In this document: one piece after another, positions 27,101-37,175 of the stretch
How positions within the stretch are numbered: position 1 is the stretch's first letter
How the letters are laid out: every line of letters starts with the position of its first letter
From: Tepidiphilus margaritifer DSM 15129
GTDB taxonomy: Bacteria > Pseudomonadota > Gammaproteobacteria > Burkholderiales > Rhodocyclaceae
Direction of reading: 5' to 3'
Assembly (NCBI RefSeq): GCF_000425565.1
Contig: NZ_AUDR01000013.1
Location: forward strand, 1 to 64,000
Length of the DNA stretch: 64,000 bases
Program-made: the position numbers and the translations under genes
The notes under the pieces: generated by a model
Told to the model about the DNA's origin: nothing
Seen by the model: only the letters and a program-made list of their open reading frames with translations
Databases searched by the model: none

Positions 27101-27109
27101 ATTATAGCA
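27101..27109 (-). promoter_or_regulatory. Extended -10 promoter for ahcY
   Basis: TGCTATAAT on the minus strand is a consensus TATAAT hexamer with the extended-10 TGn. No good -35 is present at 17 bp. The expected start point is about 27094, right at the 5' edge of the SAH aptamer. Confidence 0.65.
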
Positions 27110-27126
27110 AAAGGGCGTAGCACCAA

Positions 27127-27150
27127 GGGCGGCCGGAGGTCCGGCCGCCC
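27127..27150 (-). terminator. Probable terminator after metK
   Basis: GGGCGGCCGG and CCGGCCGCCC form a perfect 10-bp GC-rich hairpin with a 4-base loop, 13 bases past the metK stop. The downstream minus-strand run is only weakly T-rich, so efficiency is uncertain. It separates metK from the ahcY promoter. Confidence 0.65.
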
Positions 27151-27162
27151 GCGGGGTGGGCG

Positions 27163-28329
27163 TTACAGCCCGGCGTCGGAGCGCAGCGCTTCGGCCTTGT
27201 CGAGCATCTCCCAGGTGAATTCGGGTTCCTCGCGGCCGAAGTGACCATACACGGCGGTCTTGGAATAGATGGGGCGTAGCAGATCGAGCATCTGGATGAT
27301 GCCGCGCGGACGCAGGTCGAAGTGCTGGCGCACCAGCGTCTCGATTTTCTCGTCGGGGATCTTGCCCGTGCCGAAAGTCTCGACCATGAGGCTCACGGGA
27401 CGGGCCACGCCGATGGCGTAGGCGATCTGCACTTCGCAGCGATCCGCCAGACCCGCGGCCACGATGTTCTTCGCCACGTAGCGCGCGGCGTAGGCCGCCG
27501 AGCGGTCGACCTTGGAAGGATCCTTGCCGCTGAACGCGCCGCCGCCGTGGTGCGCCGCACCGCCATAGGTGTCGACGATGATCTTGCGCCCAGTGAGGCC
27601 GCAGTCGCCGTGCGGCCCGCCGACGACGAAGCGCCCGGTGGGGTTGATGAGGTATTTGATGTCGGGGGCGCGCAGCTGCGGCGGAATGATGGGGTGGATG
27701 ATCTCCTCGATCACCGCCTCGCGGATCTCGTCGTAGGTGATGTCGGGGTGGTGCTGGGTGGAGAGGACGACCGTCTCCACCTGGGTGGGCTTGCCGTCGA
27801 CGTAGCGTACCGTGACTTGCGACTTGGCGTCGGGCCGCAGCCAGGGAAGCCTGCCATCCTTGCGCACTTCGGCCTGGCGCTGCATGAGGCGGTGGGCGTA
27901 GTAGATGGGCAGCGGCATGAGCACCGGGGTTTCCGTGCAGGCGTAGCCGAACATGAGGCCCTGGTCGCCGGCGCCTTGGTCGAGCGGATCGTCGAAAGCC
28001 TTGCCCACGCCCTGGGCGATGTCGGGCGATTGGCGGTTGATGGCGGTGAGGATGGCGCAGGACTTGTAGTCGAAGCCGATGTCGGAATCATCGTAGCCGA
28101 TGCGGCGGATGACGTCCTGCGCGATCTCGCGGTAGTTGGGGTGTGCCTTGGTGGTGATCTCGCCGGAGATGACCACGAGCCCGGTGGAGACGAGGGTCTC
28201 GCAGGCGACGCGCCCGTGGGGGTCTTCGCCGAGGATGACGTCGAGCACGCCGTCGGAGATCTGGTCGGCGACCTTGTCCGGGTGCCCTTCCGAGACGGAT
28301 TCGGAGGTGAAGAGGTATTCCTTGGCCAT
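27163..28329 (-). CDS. metK: S-adenosylmethionine synthetase
   Basis: 388 aa. It makes SAM from methionine and ATP. Present are the N-terminal [11 protein letters not shown] (substrate loop), [12 protein letters not shown] and [22 protein letters not shown]. With ahcY and metF it forms the activated-methyl cycle block. No SAM riboswitch was recognised in the 300-base divergent region upstream. The start at 28329 is the canonical [11 protein letters not shown]-terminus. Confidence 0.97.
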   Translation of the reverse strand: MAKEYLFTSESVSEGHPDKVADQISDGVLDVILGEDPHGRVACETLVSTGLVVISGEITTKAHPNYREIAQDVIRRIGYDDSDIGFDYKSCAILTAINRQSPDIAQGVGKAFDDPLDQGAGDQGLMFGYACTETPVLMPLPIYYAHRLMQRQAEVRKDGRLPWLRPDAKSQVTVRYVDGKPTQVETVVLSTQHHPDITYDEIREAVIEEIIHPIIPPQLRAPDIKYLINPTGRFVVGGPHGDCGLTGRKIIVDTYGGAAHHGGGAFSGKDPSKVDRSAAYAARYVAKNIVAAGLADRCEVQIAYAIGVARPVSLMVETFGTGKIPDEKIETLVRQHFDLRPRGIIQMLDLLRPIYSKTAVYGHFGREEPEFTWEMLDKAEALRSDAGL

Positions 28330-28389
28330 GCAATCGCTCCCTTCGATCCCCGTGAGGCGGCGTGCCGGCTCTGGGGATCAGGGGAGCGG

Positions 28390-28560
28390 GCGACGCTTTA
28401 GCGGTATTTCTTGTCCGAGCTTGTGAATCGATCTGCTGCGCGGCCCGATTGCGTCGTTGCGCGGTGCTCGCTCCTCGCCTATCTTCGCGATATGTCTCGT
28501 CGCTGCGCTCCGTGCGCCTCGCACTCGACCCGCTCGCGACGATTTCTTCACAAGCTCTCC
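28390..28560. repeat. Repeat-like, gene-free intergenic element between metK and lpxL
   Basis: The 300 bases between divergent metK and lpxL contain no gene. Bases about 28410-28550 hold an unusual run of GC-rich words: TGCTGCGCGGCC, GTCGTTGCGCGGTGCTCG, TCGCGATATGTCTCGTCGCTGC, GCTCCGTGCGCCTCGCACTCG. Such a block resembles dispersed intergenic repeats in betaproteobacterial genomes and is not needed as a promoter. Only one copy occurs in this window, so repeat status is an inference. The AT-rich end (28580-28620) likely carries the lpxL promoter. Confidence 0.35.
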
Positions 28561-28630
28561 GCCCCGCAAGTTGTCGGATTAACTCGGCGGATGAGCGATA
28601 ATTATAAATCTTCTTCAAGGTAATGAGGAA

Positions 28631-29506
28631 ATGTCCCGTCTGCTGGTTGCCTTGCTGTGGGTGTTGCATTGGCTGCCGCTGCCGCTGCTGGCGGCGCTCG
28701 GCCGCGGTTTCGGGGCGCTGCTCTTTCATCTGGCGCGCTCGCGGCGCCACGTGGCCGAGGTGAATCTGCGGCTGTGCTTTTCCGAATGGACGGAGGCCGA
28801 GCGGCGTGCCGTGCTGCGCGAGCACTTCCGCCTGCTGGGGCGCAGCATCCTGGAGCGGGGGATTTCCTGGTTTGCCCCGGCCGAGCGCATCCGGCGGCTG
28901 GTGCGGCTCGAGGGCAAGGAGCATCCGGATGGCGTGCGCGCCCAGGGACGACCGGTGATCCTGCTCGTGCCCCACTTTCTTGGGCTGGACATGGGCGGCA
29001 CGCGCGTGGCGATGGAGTACGACGGGGTCTACGTCTATTCGCGCCCCAAAAGGGACCCGGTGGCCGATCGATGGCTCAACTGGGGGCGTTCCCGCTTCGG
29101 CGATCAGCTGCAGGTGGCGCGCCAGGACGGTATCCGACCGGTGGTGCGCGCTTTGCGCGCCGGTCGGCCGCTCTATTACCTGCCCGACCTGGATTACGGG
29201 CGCAAGGAGTCCGTCTTCGTGCCGTTCTTCGGTGTGCCGGCGGCCACGATCACGGGTCTGTCGCGCCTGGCGCGGCTCACCGGCGCGGCGGTGGTGCCCT
29301 GCGTCACCGAGATGCTGCCCGATGGAAAGGGCTACGTGACGCGCTTCGGCGAACCCTGGGCGGATTTCCCTTCCGAAGACGAAGTAGCCGACGCGGCACG
29401 CATGAACCGCTGGCTCGAAGGCGAGATCCGTCGCATGCCGGCGCAGTACCATTGGGTGCACCGGCGCTTCAAGACGCGGCCTCCGGGGGAGCCGCGGCTG
29501 TATTGA
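28631..29506 (+). CDS. lpxL: Lipid A biosynthesis acyltransferase (LpxL/HtrB family)
   Basis: 291 aa. An N-terminal hydrophobic segment is followed by the acyltransferase HxxxxD motif (VPHFLGLDMGG) and further family blocks (RPKRDPVADRWLNWGRSRFG, YLPDLDYGRKESVFVPFFGV, CVTEMLPDGKGYVTRF, QYHWVHRRFKTRP). It adds a secondary acyl chain to Kdo-lipid IV-A at the inner membrane. Whether it is LpxL or LpxM cannot be decided. It is followed 6 bases later by a Dnr-type regulator gene, an odd pairing. Confidence 0.88.
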   Translation: MSRLLVALLWVLHWLPLPLLAALGRGFGALLFHLARSRRHVAEVNLRLCFSEWTEAERRAVLREHFRLLGRSILERGISWFAPAERIRRLVRLEGKEHPDGVRAQGRPVILLVPHFLGLDMGGTRVAMEYDGVYVYSRPKRDPVADRWLNWGRSRFGDQLQVARQDGIRPVVRALRAGRPLYYLPDLDYGRKESVFVPFFGVPAATITGLSRLARLTGAAVVPCVTEMLPDGKGYVTRFGEPWADFPSEDEVADAARMNRWLEGEIRRMPAQYHWVHRRFKTRPPGEPRLY

Positions 29507-29512
29507 GGGGGG

Positions 29513-30211
29513 ATGATGGACGAGACGCAGCATCTCGCGAACCGGCTGCGACGGGTGGCATTGTTCGCCTTGCTGGACGAGGAGGAGTTGGAAGCGCTGG
29601 CGCGGCGTTGCCGGCCGGTGCAGCTCACGCGCGACGAGGTGCTGTTCTTGCGCGGCGAGCCGGCGCGCGGTTTTTACCTGGTGGAGCGCGGGCGCATCAA
29701 ACTGTTTCTCGATTCTCCTTCGGGGGCGGAGAAGATCGTCGACACCGTCGGGCCGGGCGGGACCTTCGGCGAGGCGGTGATGTTTCTCGACCAACCGTAT
29801 CCGGTGTCGACGGCGGCGCTCGGCGAGGCCGAGCTCGTCTTCGTGCCCAAGGAGGCGGTGGATGAATTGCTGGAGCGTCGGCCGGACTTTTGCCGTCGCA
29901 TGCTCGCCGGCATGGCGATGCGGTTGCGCGTCATGGTGCGCGATATCGAGGCGTATTCGTTGCAGACGGCGGCCCAGCGGGTGATCGGCTATCTGCTGCA
30001 ATCCTGCGAGCACGAGCGCGGGGAGGCAACGATCGAGCTGCCACTGCCGCGCTACGTGATCGCCTCGCGCCTCAACCTGACGCCGGAGACGCTGTCGCGC
30101 GTTTTCCACGAGCTCGCGCAGCAGGGAGTGTTGCGATCCGAAGGGCGTAGGGTGGTGGTGCCGGACGTGGGGCGGTTGAGGGATTATGGGGGGAGGGAAG
30201 AGCGGCGCTGA
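29513..30211 (+). CDS. dnr: Crp/Fnr-family regulator, Dnr type (NO/denitrification)
   Basis: 232 aa (ATG 29513, or 29516). The N-terminal cyclic-nucleotide-like beta barrel (DEVLFLRGEPARGFYLVERGRIKLFL) and dimer helix are followed by a C-terminal HTH (VIASRLNLTPETLSRVFHEL), whose ETLSR recognition residues fit TTGAT-N4-ATCAA sites. It lacks an N-terminal Cys cluster, so it is not an Fe-S FNR and fits the heme/NO-sensing Dnr group. Matching boxes lie before nnrS/nirS, norC and the hemerythrin gene. It is convergent with norD. Specific assignment to Dnr is inferred from context. Confidence 0.8.
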   Translation: MMDETQHLANRLRRVALFALLDEEELEALARRCRPVQLTRDEVLFLRGEPARGFYLVERGRIKLFLDSPSGAEKIVDTVGPGGTFGEAVMFLDQPYPVSTAALGEAELVFVPKEAVDELLERRPDFCRRMLAGMAMRLRVMVRDIEAYSLQTAAQRVIGYLLQSCEHERGEATIELPLPRYVIASRLNLTPETLSRVFHELAQQGVLRSEGRRVVVPDVGRLRDYGGREERR

Positions 30212-30223
30212 ATGCGAGCGGTT

Positions 30224-32041
30224 TCACGGCCGGGTGAGCTCGGCGTAGAGCCGCGGCAGGCGGGCGGCGAGTTCGCCGAGGCGTTGCACGACGACGTGGC
30301 CATCATGGCCGAAGAGGTAGGGCAGAACATCGGCGGCTTCGCGGTCGATCGCGACGCAGAAGGGGCGGATACCGCGCCGGCGGCATTCGAAGAGGGCGCG
30401 CCGTGTGTCTTCGATGCCGTAGCGGCCGTCGTAGTGGTCGATGTCGTGCGGTTTGCCGTCGGTGAGCACGAGCAGCAGTTTTTGCCGCGAAGCCGTGGCG
30501 GCGAGCCGGTCGGCGGCGTGGCGGATGGCTGCGCCGAGGCGGGTGTAGTCGCCGGGGCGTAGCGCGAGGATGCGACCGCGCACGGCCGGCCCGTTGCGCT
30601 CGCCGAAATCTTTGAGTCGATGGTAACGCACGTGTGCGTGGCCGAGCGAGGAAAAGGCGGCCACGGCAAGGGCGTCGCCCGCCGCTTCGATCGCCTCGGT
30701 GAACACGAGCAGCGCGTCGCGGATCACATCGATGACGCGGTGCGCATCATCGGCGTGCGCGTCGGTAGACAGCGACACGTCGGCGAGCAGCAGGCAGGAG
30801 AGATCGCGCGCCGTGCGCGGGGTGTCGATATAGCGCGGTTGCGCCGAGACGGGGCAGCCGGAGCGCAGTTCGGCGTGGCGACGGACCCAGTCGTCGAGGT
30901 CGAGCGCGTCGCCCTCGGGCTGACCCGCCTGGGGCCGGCGCTCGCTGCGGATGCGTTCGAGTTCGGCGCGCAGTCGTTGCGTGAGCGGGCGAAGCTGTCC
31001 GGGCAAAGGGGCGGGCATCGCCTCGTCACGGGGCAGATCGATGCGGCAGTGATCGGGGCGGTACTGGCCGCGGCGATAATCCCATTCGGGCAGCAGGATT
31101 CCCTCCCTCAGCCTTTCATCGGCGTCTGCGGCGGGCGGGCGTTCCAGGTCCATGCGCACGCGGGAGGCGACGGGGTCGGAGTCCTCGGCGAGCGCCAGCC
31201 GTTCGAGCTGGGCGGCGGCACGTCCGGCTTCGTCCCCCTCGGCGTCTTCGAGCGAGCGGTCGACGCGCACGTATTCCGCCCAGCACAGCAGGCTCTCGGC
31301 GCGAAACGCGAGCAGCATGCCGTGCTGCGAGCCAGGGTCTTCCGTCGCCTCGGTCTGGATCGGGGCCGCGGCCGAAGAGGAAGCCCCGTCCTTGGCGGTA
31401 GGCGGGGGACGGCGCCGAGCCGCCGCGGCATCGGTCTCCTGAGGCATCAGCCACAGCATCACCGGCCGCGGCGGGCGCGGTGAAGCCGGAAAGGTGCGCA
31501 CGCTGCCGGGAGCGCGCAGGGCGGCGCGGATCGCTTCTTCCACGGCAGCGTCGACCGGGGGCAGCTGGTGCGGTAGGGGGCGAAGCGCGAGGCTTGCTGC
31601 GACGAGGCGATCATAGCGTTCCTGCCACGCAGGGTAGCGGGCGAGCGCCACGGCGGTGGCGCGCTGGTTGGCGAGCCACCACGGTTCGCCGTTGGGGACG
31701 AAATGGGCGGCGAGCAGGGCGAGCCAGAAATAGAGGTCGCGGTTGAGGGGGCGTTTGGGAAAATGGGCGATCGCGGCGGGAAGGCGCAGTTCGTCGGCGG
31801 TGAGATGGGGAAGTTCGGTAAGACGGCCGGTTCCGGCGAGCCGTTCGCGCCACGTACGCCGCCCTTCGTGGATACGGCGTTCGGCCACGGCGAATCTGCG
31901 TCCGGCCTCGCCGCCCACGCCGCGGAAGAATACCGACAGGGGGCGCCGTAAGGATTCGAGGCGGATTTCGGCATGGGGGTGGTGCGCTTCGGCGAGGTGC
32001 CGCACCCAGCGATCCCACAGCGCTCCGGCCCAGGTCTCCAT
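30224..32041 (-). CDS. norD: Nitric oxide reductase activation protein NorD
   Basis: 605 aa. The C-terminal von Willebrand A domain (about 400-600) has a MIDAS-like DVSLST motif in LSCLLLADVSLSTDAHADD, and ends PFCVAIDREAADVLPYLFG. NorD works with the AAA ATPase NorQ to insert the non-heme iron into NorB. It lies 2 bases after norQ, at the end of the nnrS-nirE-norQ-norD run. Confidence 0.9.
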   Translation of the reverse strand: METWAGALWDRWVRHLAEAHHPHAEIRLESLRRPLSVFFRGVGGEAGRRFAVAERRIHEGRRTWRERLAGTGRLTELPHLTADELRLPAAIAHFPKRPLNRDLYFWLALLAAHFVPNGEPWWLANQRATAVALARYPAWQERYDRLVAASLALRPLPHQLPPVDAAVEEAIRAALRAPGSVRTFPASPRPPRPVMLWLMPQETDAAAARRRPPPTAKDGASSSAAAPIQTEATEDPGSQHGMLLAFRAESLLCWAEYVRVDRSLEDAEGDEAGRAAAQLERLALAEDSDPVASRVRMDLERPPAADADERLREGILLPEWDYRRGQYRPDHCRIDLPRDEAMPAPLPGQLRPLTQRLRAELERIRSERRPQAGQPEGDALDLDDWVRRHAELRSGCPVSAQPRYIDTPRTARDLSCLLLADVSLSTDAHADDAHRVIDVIRDALLVFTEAIEAAGDALAVAAFSSLGHAHVRYHRLKDFGERNGPAVRGRILALRPGDYTRLGAAIRHAADRLAATASRQKLLLVLTDGKPHDIDHYDGRYGIEDTRRALFECRRRGIRPFCVAIDREAADVLPYLFGHDGHVVVQRLGELAARLPRLYAELTRP

Positions 32042-32043
32042 GG

Positions 32044-32823
32044 CTATTCGCCGAGCACGGTGCGCACCAGCTCTTCTAGCCCGGCGGTGACCTCGGCATC
32101 GTCGGACAGCGCCTCGACGAGCGCCGCGCGGCAGGCGGCGAGCACCGGCAGGCCGCCGCGGATCAGCAGGGCGGCATAAACGAGGAGCCGCGTCGAGGCC
32201 ACTTCTTCGAGATCGACCCCGTCGAGCCGGCGGATGGCGTTACCCAGGGCGACGAGACGCCGCGCGAGTAAGGCGTCGCACCCCGTTTCTCGCTGCAGGA
32301 TGCGGATTTCGCGCGCCTCGTCGGGAAAGCCGAAACGCAGCGCCACGAAACGTTGCCGGGTGGAGGGTTTGAGCCCTTTGAGGAAATTCTGGTAGCCGGG
32401 ATTGTAGGAGACGACCAGCATGAATTCGGGCGGTGCGGCCAGCAGCTCGCCCGTGCGCTCGAGCGGCAGTGTGCGGCGGTGGTCGGCGAGCGGATGGATG
32501 ACGACGGTGACGTCCTTGCGCGCCTCGACGATCTCGTCGAGATAGCAGATGCCGCCCTCGCGCACGGCGCGCGTGAGCGGCCCGTCCTGCCACACGGTCT
32601 GTCCGTTTTGCACGAGATGGCGTCCAACGAGGTCGGCGGCGGTCAGATCGTCGTGGCAGGCCACGGAGAAGAGCGGTAGGCCAAGGCGCGCCGCCATGTG
32701 GGTGACGAAGCGGGTCTTGCCCACCCCTGTGGGGCCTTTGATGAGCACGGGCAGGCGGTTGCGCCAGGCGTGTTCGAAGAGTTCGACCTCGTCGCTGGCC
32801 GGTTCATAGGCGGGAAGCGTCAT
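32044..32823 (-). CDS. norQ: MoxR-type AAA ATPase NorQ (NirQ)
   Basis: 259 aa. Walker A GPTGVGKT near residues 34-41, then CHDDLTAADLVGRHLVQ, Walker B ICYLDEIVEARKD and sensor region PPEFMLVVSYNPGYQNFLKG. It is the chaperone partner of NorD for NO reductase (and often nitrite reductase) maturation. The start overlaps the nirE stop by 4 bases. Confidence 0.93.
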   Translation of the reverse strand: MTLPAYEPASDEVELFEHAWRNRLPVLIKGPTGVGKTRFVTHMAARLGLPLFSVACHDDLTAADLVGRHLVQNGQTVWQDGPLTRAVREGGICYLDEIVEARKDVTVVIHPLADHRRTLPLERTGELLAAPPEFMLVVSYNPGYQNFLKGLKPSTRQRFVALRFGFPDEAREIRILQRETGCDALLARRLVALGNAIRRLDGVDLEEVASTRLLVYAALLIRGGLPVLAACRAALVEALSDDAEVTAGLEELVRTVLGE

Positions 32824-33614
32824 GGCGTGGCTTTCGATGTGACAGTGGATTCAGCAAGGGCCGCCGCTCGGGGCGCGAGCCGCTCGGCGAGCCCTACCAC
32901 GTCGCCCACCACCAGTAGCGCCGGCGGGGCGAGTTCGGCGGCGGCCGCGAGCGCGGGCAGGCTCGCCAGCGTGCCGCTGAGGCGTTCGGCATCGGGCAGC
33001 GTCGCGTTGCGCACCACGGCCGCGGGCGTGTCGGCCGGCAGGCCGTGGGCGACGAGTTCGCGGCAGATCGTGGGCAGGGTGCTCACCCCCATGTAGAAGA
33101 CCACCGTCTGGCGCGGCCGGGCGAGCGCTTCCCAGTCGAGCAGCAGGGCGCCGTCCTTGAGATGCCCGGTGACGAAGAGGCAGGATTGGGCGTGGTCGCG
33201 GTGCGTGAGGGGAATGCCCTGGCTCGCGGCCATGCCGCAGGCCGCCGTGATGCCGGGCACGACCTCGAAAGGGATGCCGGCTGCGGCGAGCGCTTCGGCT
33301 TCTTCCCCGCCGCGCCCGAAAATGTAGGGGTCGCCCCCCTTGAGCCGCACGACCACTGCGCCGGTCTGCCCGAGTTCGACGAGAAGCGCGTTGATCTCCT
33401 CCTGGGGGAGCGTATGCCGGCCGGCGCGCTTGCCGACGAAGACGCGCCGCGCCTCGGGGCGGACGCACTCGAGCACGGCCGGGCTCACCAGGTTGTCGTA
33501 GACGAGCACCTCGGCGGCCTGCAGCAGGCGCAGCGCCCGCACGGTGAGCAGTTCCGGGTCGCCGGGGCCGGCGCCTACCAGATAGACTTTCTGCACGATC
33601 GCTTGCCGCTCCAT
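32820..33614 (-). CDS. nirE: Uroporphyrinogen-III C-methyltransferase NirE
   Basis: 264 aa from ATG 33614. SUMT signatures are VYLVGAGPGDPELLTVRALR, the loop VVVRLKGGDPYIFGRGGEE and VPGITAACGMAASQGIPLTHR. It methylates uroporphyrinogen III to precorrin-2, the first committed step toward heme d1 and siroheme. Its place in a nir/nor cluster marks it as the heme-d1-dedicated copy, NirE. A longer start at 33674 is less likely. Confidence 0.9.
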   Translation of the reverse strand: MERQAIVQKVYLVGAGPGDPELLTVRALRLLQAAEVLVYDNLVSPAVLECVRPEARRVFVGKRAGRHTLPQEEINALLVELGQTGAVVVRLKGGDPYIFGRGGEEAEALAAAGIPFEVVPGITAACGMAASQGIPLTHRDHAQSCLFVTGHLKDGALLLDWEALARPRQTVVFYMGVSTLPTICRELVAHGLPADTPAAVVRNATLPDAERLSGTLASLPALAAAAELAPPALLVVGDVVGLAERLAPRAAALAESTVTSKATP

Positions 33615-33709
33615 CGTCTCATCCTTTGCGGTTTGTTCCTGGTTGCGGTTTGTACCACGGTTCGGTCCGTCCATTCATACCGCTCGGGAAGATCGAAAGA
33701 GCCGAGTGT

Positions 33710-34900
33710 TCAACCGGGGCGCCCGTCCGGACGCGGGCGGACGAGGCGGGGAGCGAAGCGCCATAGGTAGATGAGGTACGCGAGCGCAAACGCAAAGGCA
33801 CTGGCGTGCAGCGTGCCACGACCAACGGATGGGAATGCGGCGAATTCTCGCAGGAGCGCCGCGGCGAGCAACACGAGAAAGGCGGAGCGCAGGCCCCGAG
33901 GGGTGCGGTTGGGATGACCGCCCGTGTGACCGAGCGCCGTGCGCGTCATCATGCCCAGTGTCATGGAGCCGATGCCGCCTACCGTGAGCAGATGCAGCGC
34001 GGCACTGCGCCAAGCGGGAGCGAAGGCGGCGATCCCATAGGCGAGCACCCCCGTTGCCGTCAGGGCGAAACCGAGGTGCAGGATCCACACCATGGGATTG
34101 GTCCAGATCGCCCAATGCAACCATCGCCCACTCTGGCGCAGGGCAATGAAGGCCACGGCCACGGCGAGTGCAGCGATGAGCGGGGCAGGCGCTTCGAGGG
34201 CCACGGCGAGGGCCAACGCGAAACCGCCGGCCACGGTACCGACCTGAACCCAAGCCGGATTGGGGACTTGGGGCAAACCAAGTGCCCGGCTGGTGAAAAA
34301 GGCGATGACCCGCATGCCGAGGAAGAAGATCATCCCGGCGAGCCACAGGGCGCCGGCATCGAGCCAGGCGAGGGGCTCGCCGGCGAGCTTTCCTTGCACC
34401 GTGCAGAAAAAACCCGCCTCGAAGCCTGCGAACAGCAGCAACAGCAGCGGCACGACGTAATTGCGCCGATTGCGCGCAACGAGCACCGAACGGGCGAGCC
34501 AGAAAGCGGCAAGGAGCAGAAAAGCGATCGCTGCCCCTGCAGCGACAGGAAAGGCCCGCTCGCCGAGGAACCAGCCGAACCGGGCCACGAGCCACAGCAG
34601 CACGAGCAGGCCCAGGCGGGCGCCGCGCAGCGGCGGCTGTCCCGTCCAACTCGCCACGGCCGTGTGCAGAAAGCCGACGACGATCGCTGCACCAAAGCCC
34701 CAGACCATCTCGTGCGCGTGCCACCACACCCCCGGCAGGGCGGGGACGCCACGCAGCGTGATCGCCCAGTAGGGTACGGCGAGCACGGTGAGCAGAGCGC
34801 CGAGCAGATAAAAGGGGCGGAAAGCCATTGCCAACCAGGTGGCGAGGCTCGGGCGGTTAGGGGTGGATGGGTGCGGTTCTTGTAGTGAGATGGTGGGCAT
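33710..34900 (-). CDS. nnrS: NnrS family membrane protein
   Basis: 396 aa, about 12 membrane helices. NnrS motifs include LAMAFRPFYLLGALLTVLAV, WHAHEMVWGFGAAIVVGFLHTAV, FLGMRVIAFFTSRALG and HLLTVGGIGSMTLGMMTRTALGHTG. NnrS is a heme- and copper-containing protein that helps relieve NO stress and is controlled by NO regulators. ATG 34900 follows CGGAG; a longer frame to 35026 would run through a regulator box. It heads the nnrS-nirE-norQ-norD operon and is divergent from nirS. Confidence 0.92.
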   Translation of the reverse strand: MPTISLQEPHPSTPNRPSLATWLAMAFRPFYLLGALLTVLAVPYWAITLRGVPALPGVWWHAHEMVWGFGAAIVVGFLHTAVASWTGQPPLRGARLGLLVLLWLVARFGWFLGERAFPVAAGAAIAFLLLAAFWLARSVLVARNRRNYVVPLLLLLFAGFEAGFFCTVQGKLAGEPLAWLDAGALWLAGMIFFLGMRVIAFFTSRALGLPQVPNPAWVQVGTVAGGFALALAVALEAPAPLIAALAVAVAFIALRQSGRWLHWAIWTNPMVWILHLGFALTATGVLAYGIAAFAPAWRSAALHLLTVGGIGSMTLGMMTRTALGHTGGHPNRTPRGLRSAFLVLLAAALLREFAAFPSVGRGTLHASAFAFALAYLIYLWRFAPRLVRPRPDGRPG

Positions 34901-34967
34901 GGAAATGCTCCGCGGACACGGTTTTCGTAAGTTGCTCCATTGTGTTCCGCAGAAAGGAAGCTCGTCC

Positions 34968-34981
34968 TTGATCGCAGTCAA
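34968..34981. promoter_or_regulatory. FNR/DNR box, nnrS side of the nnrS-nirS intergenic region
   Basis: TTGATCGCAGTCAA matches TTGAT-N4-ATCAA at 9 of 10 defined positions. Its centre is about 74 bases from the nnrS start, allowing class II activation (-41.5) with a leader of about 30 bases. Confidence 0.75.
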
Positions 34982-35012
34982 GATGGGGGCGGCGAAGACC
35001 ATTCTCGTCGAA

Positions 35013-35026
35013 TTGACTTGCGTCAA
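35013..35026. promoter_or_regulatory. FNR/DNR (NNR-type) box, nirS side
   Basis: TTGACTTGCGTCAA is a perfect palindrome of the TTGAC-N4-GTCAA form seen for NO-responsive Crp/Fnr regulators. Its centre lies 76 bases from the nirS ATG, compatible with activation of nirS from -41.5. Confidence 0.75.
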
Positions 35027-35056
35027 GGAAATTGCCTCGCATCGCCTCTAGAGTGA

Positions 35057-36811
<1,755 letters not shown>

Positions 36812-36827
36812 AGCGAAGGGTGAGAGG

Positions 36828-37175
36828 ATGCGGCGGTGGCATGGGACATTCGGCGTGGCTTGGGGCTTGGTCTTGGCCGCCGCGGTCCACGCCGAACCGG
36901 GGGCGGAACGTCAGGCAGCGCTCGTGCGCTTGGTGCGGCAGGACTGCGGCGCCTGCCACGGCCTGAGCTTGCAGGGTGGGCTGGGGCCAGCGCTCACGGC
37001 GGAGGCGCTTGCCGGCAAAGGGGGAGAAACCTTGGCGGCAGTGATCGCTCATGGCCGTCCCGGCACGCCGATGCCGCCGTTTGCCAGCTTACTCAGTACG
37101 GAGGAAATCGCATGGATCGTCGAACGCTTACAGCAAGGATTTCCTCCATTGCCCGTTGGCTCGTCTTCGCGCTGA
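36828..37175 (+). CDS. nirC: Small c-type cytochrome NirC
   Basis: 115 aa from ATG 36828, preceded by GAGAGG. The signal peptide ends at VHA (about 22), with one heme site CGACH (40-44) and a distal Met in TPMPPF. NirC donates electrons to NirS or assists heme d1 maturation. It overlaps nirF by 64 bases. Confidence 0.88.
   Translation: MRRWHGTFGVAWGLVLAAAVHAEPGAERQAALVRLVRQDCGACHGLSLQGGLGPALTAEALAGKGGETLAAVIAHGRPGTPMPPFASLLSTEEIAWIVERLQQGFPPLPVGSSSR

Noticed and set aside
28330-28630. SAM riboswitch upstream of metK
   Set aside because: The region lacks recognisable SAM-I, SAM-II or related aptamer motifs on the minus strand.
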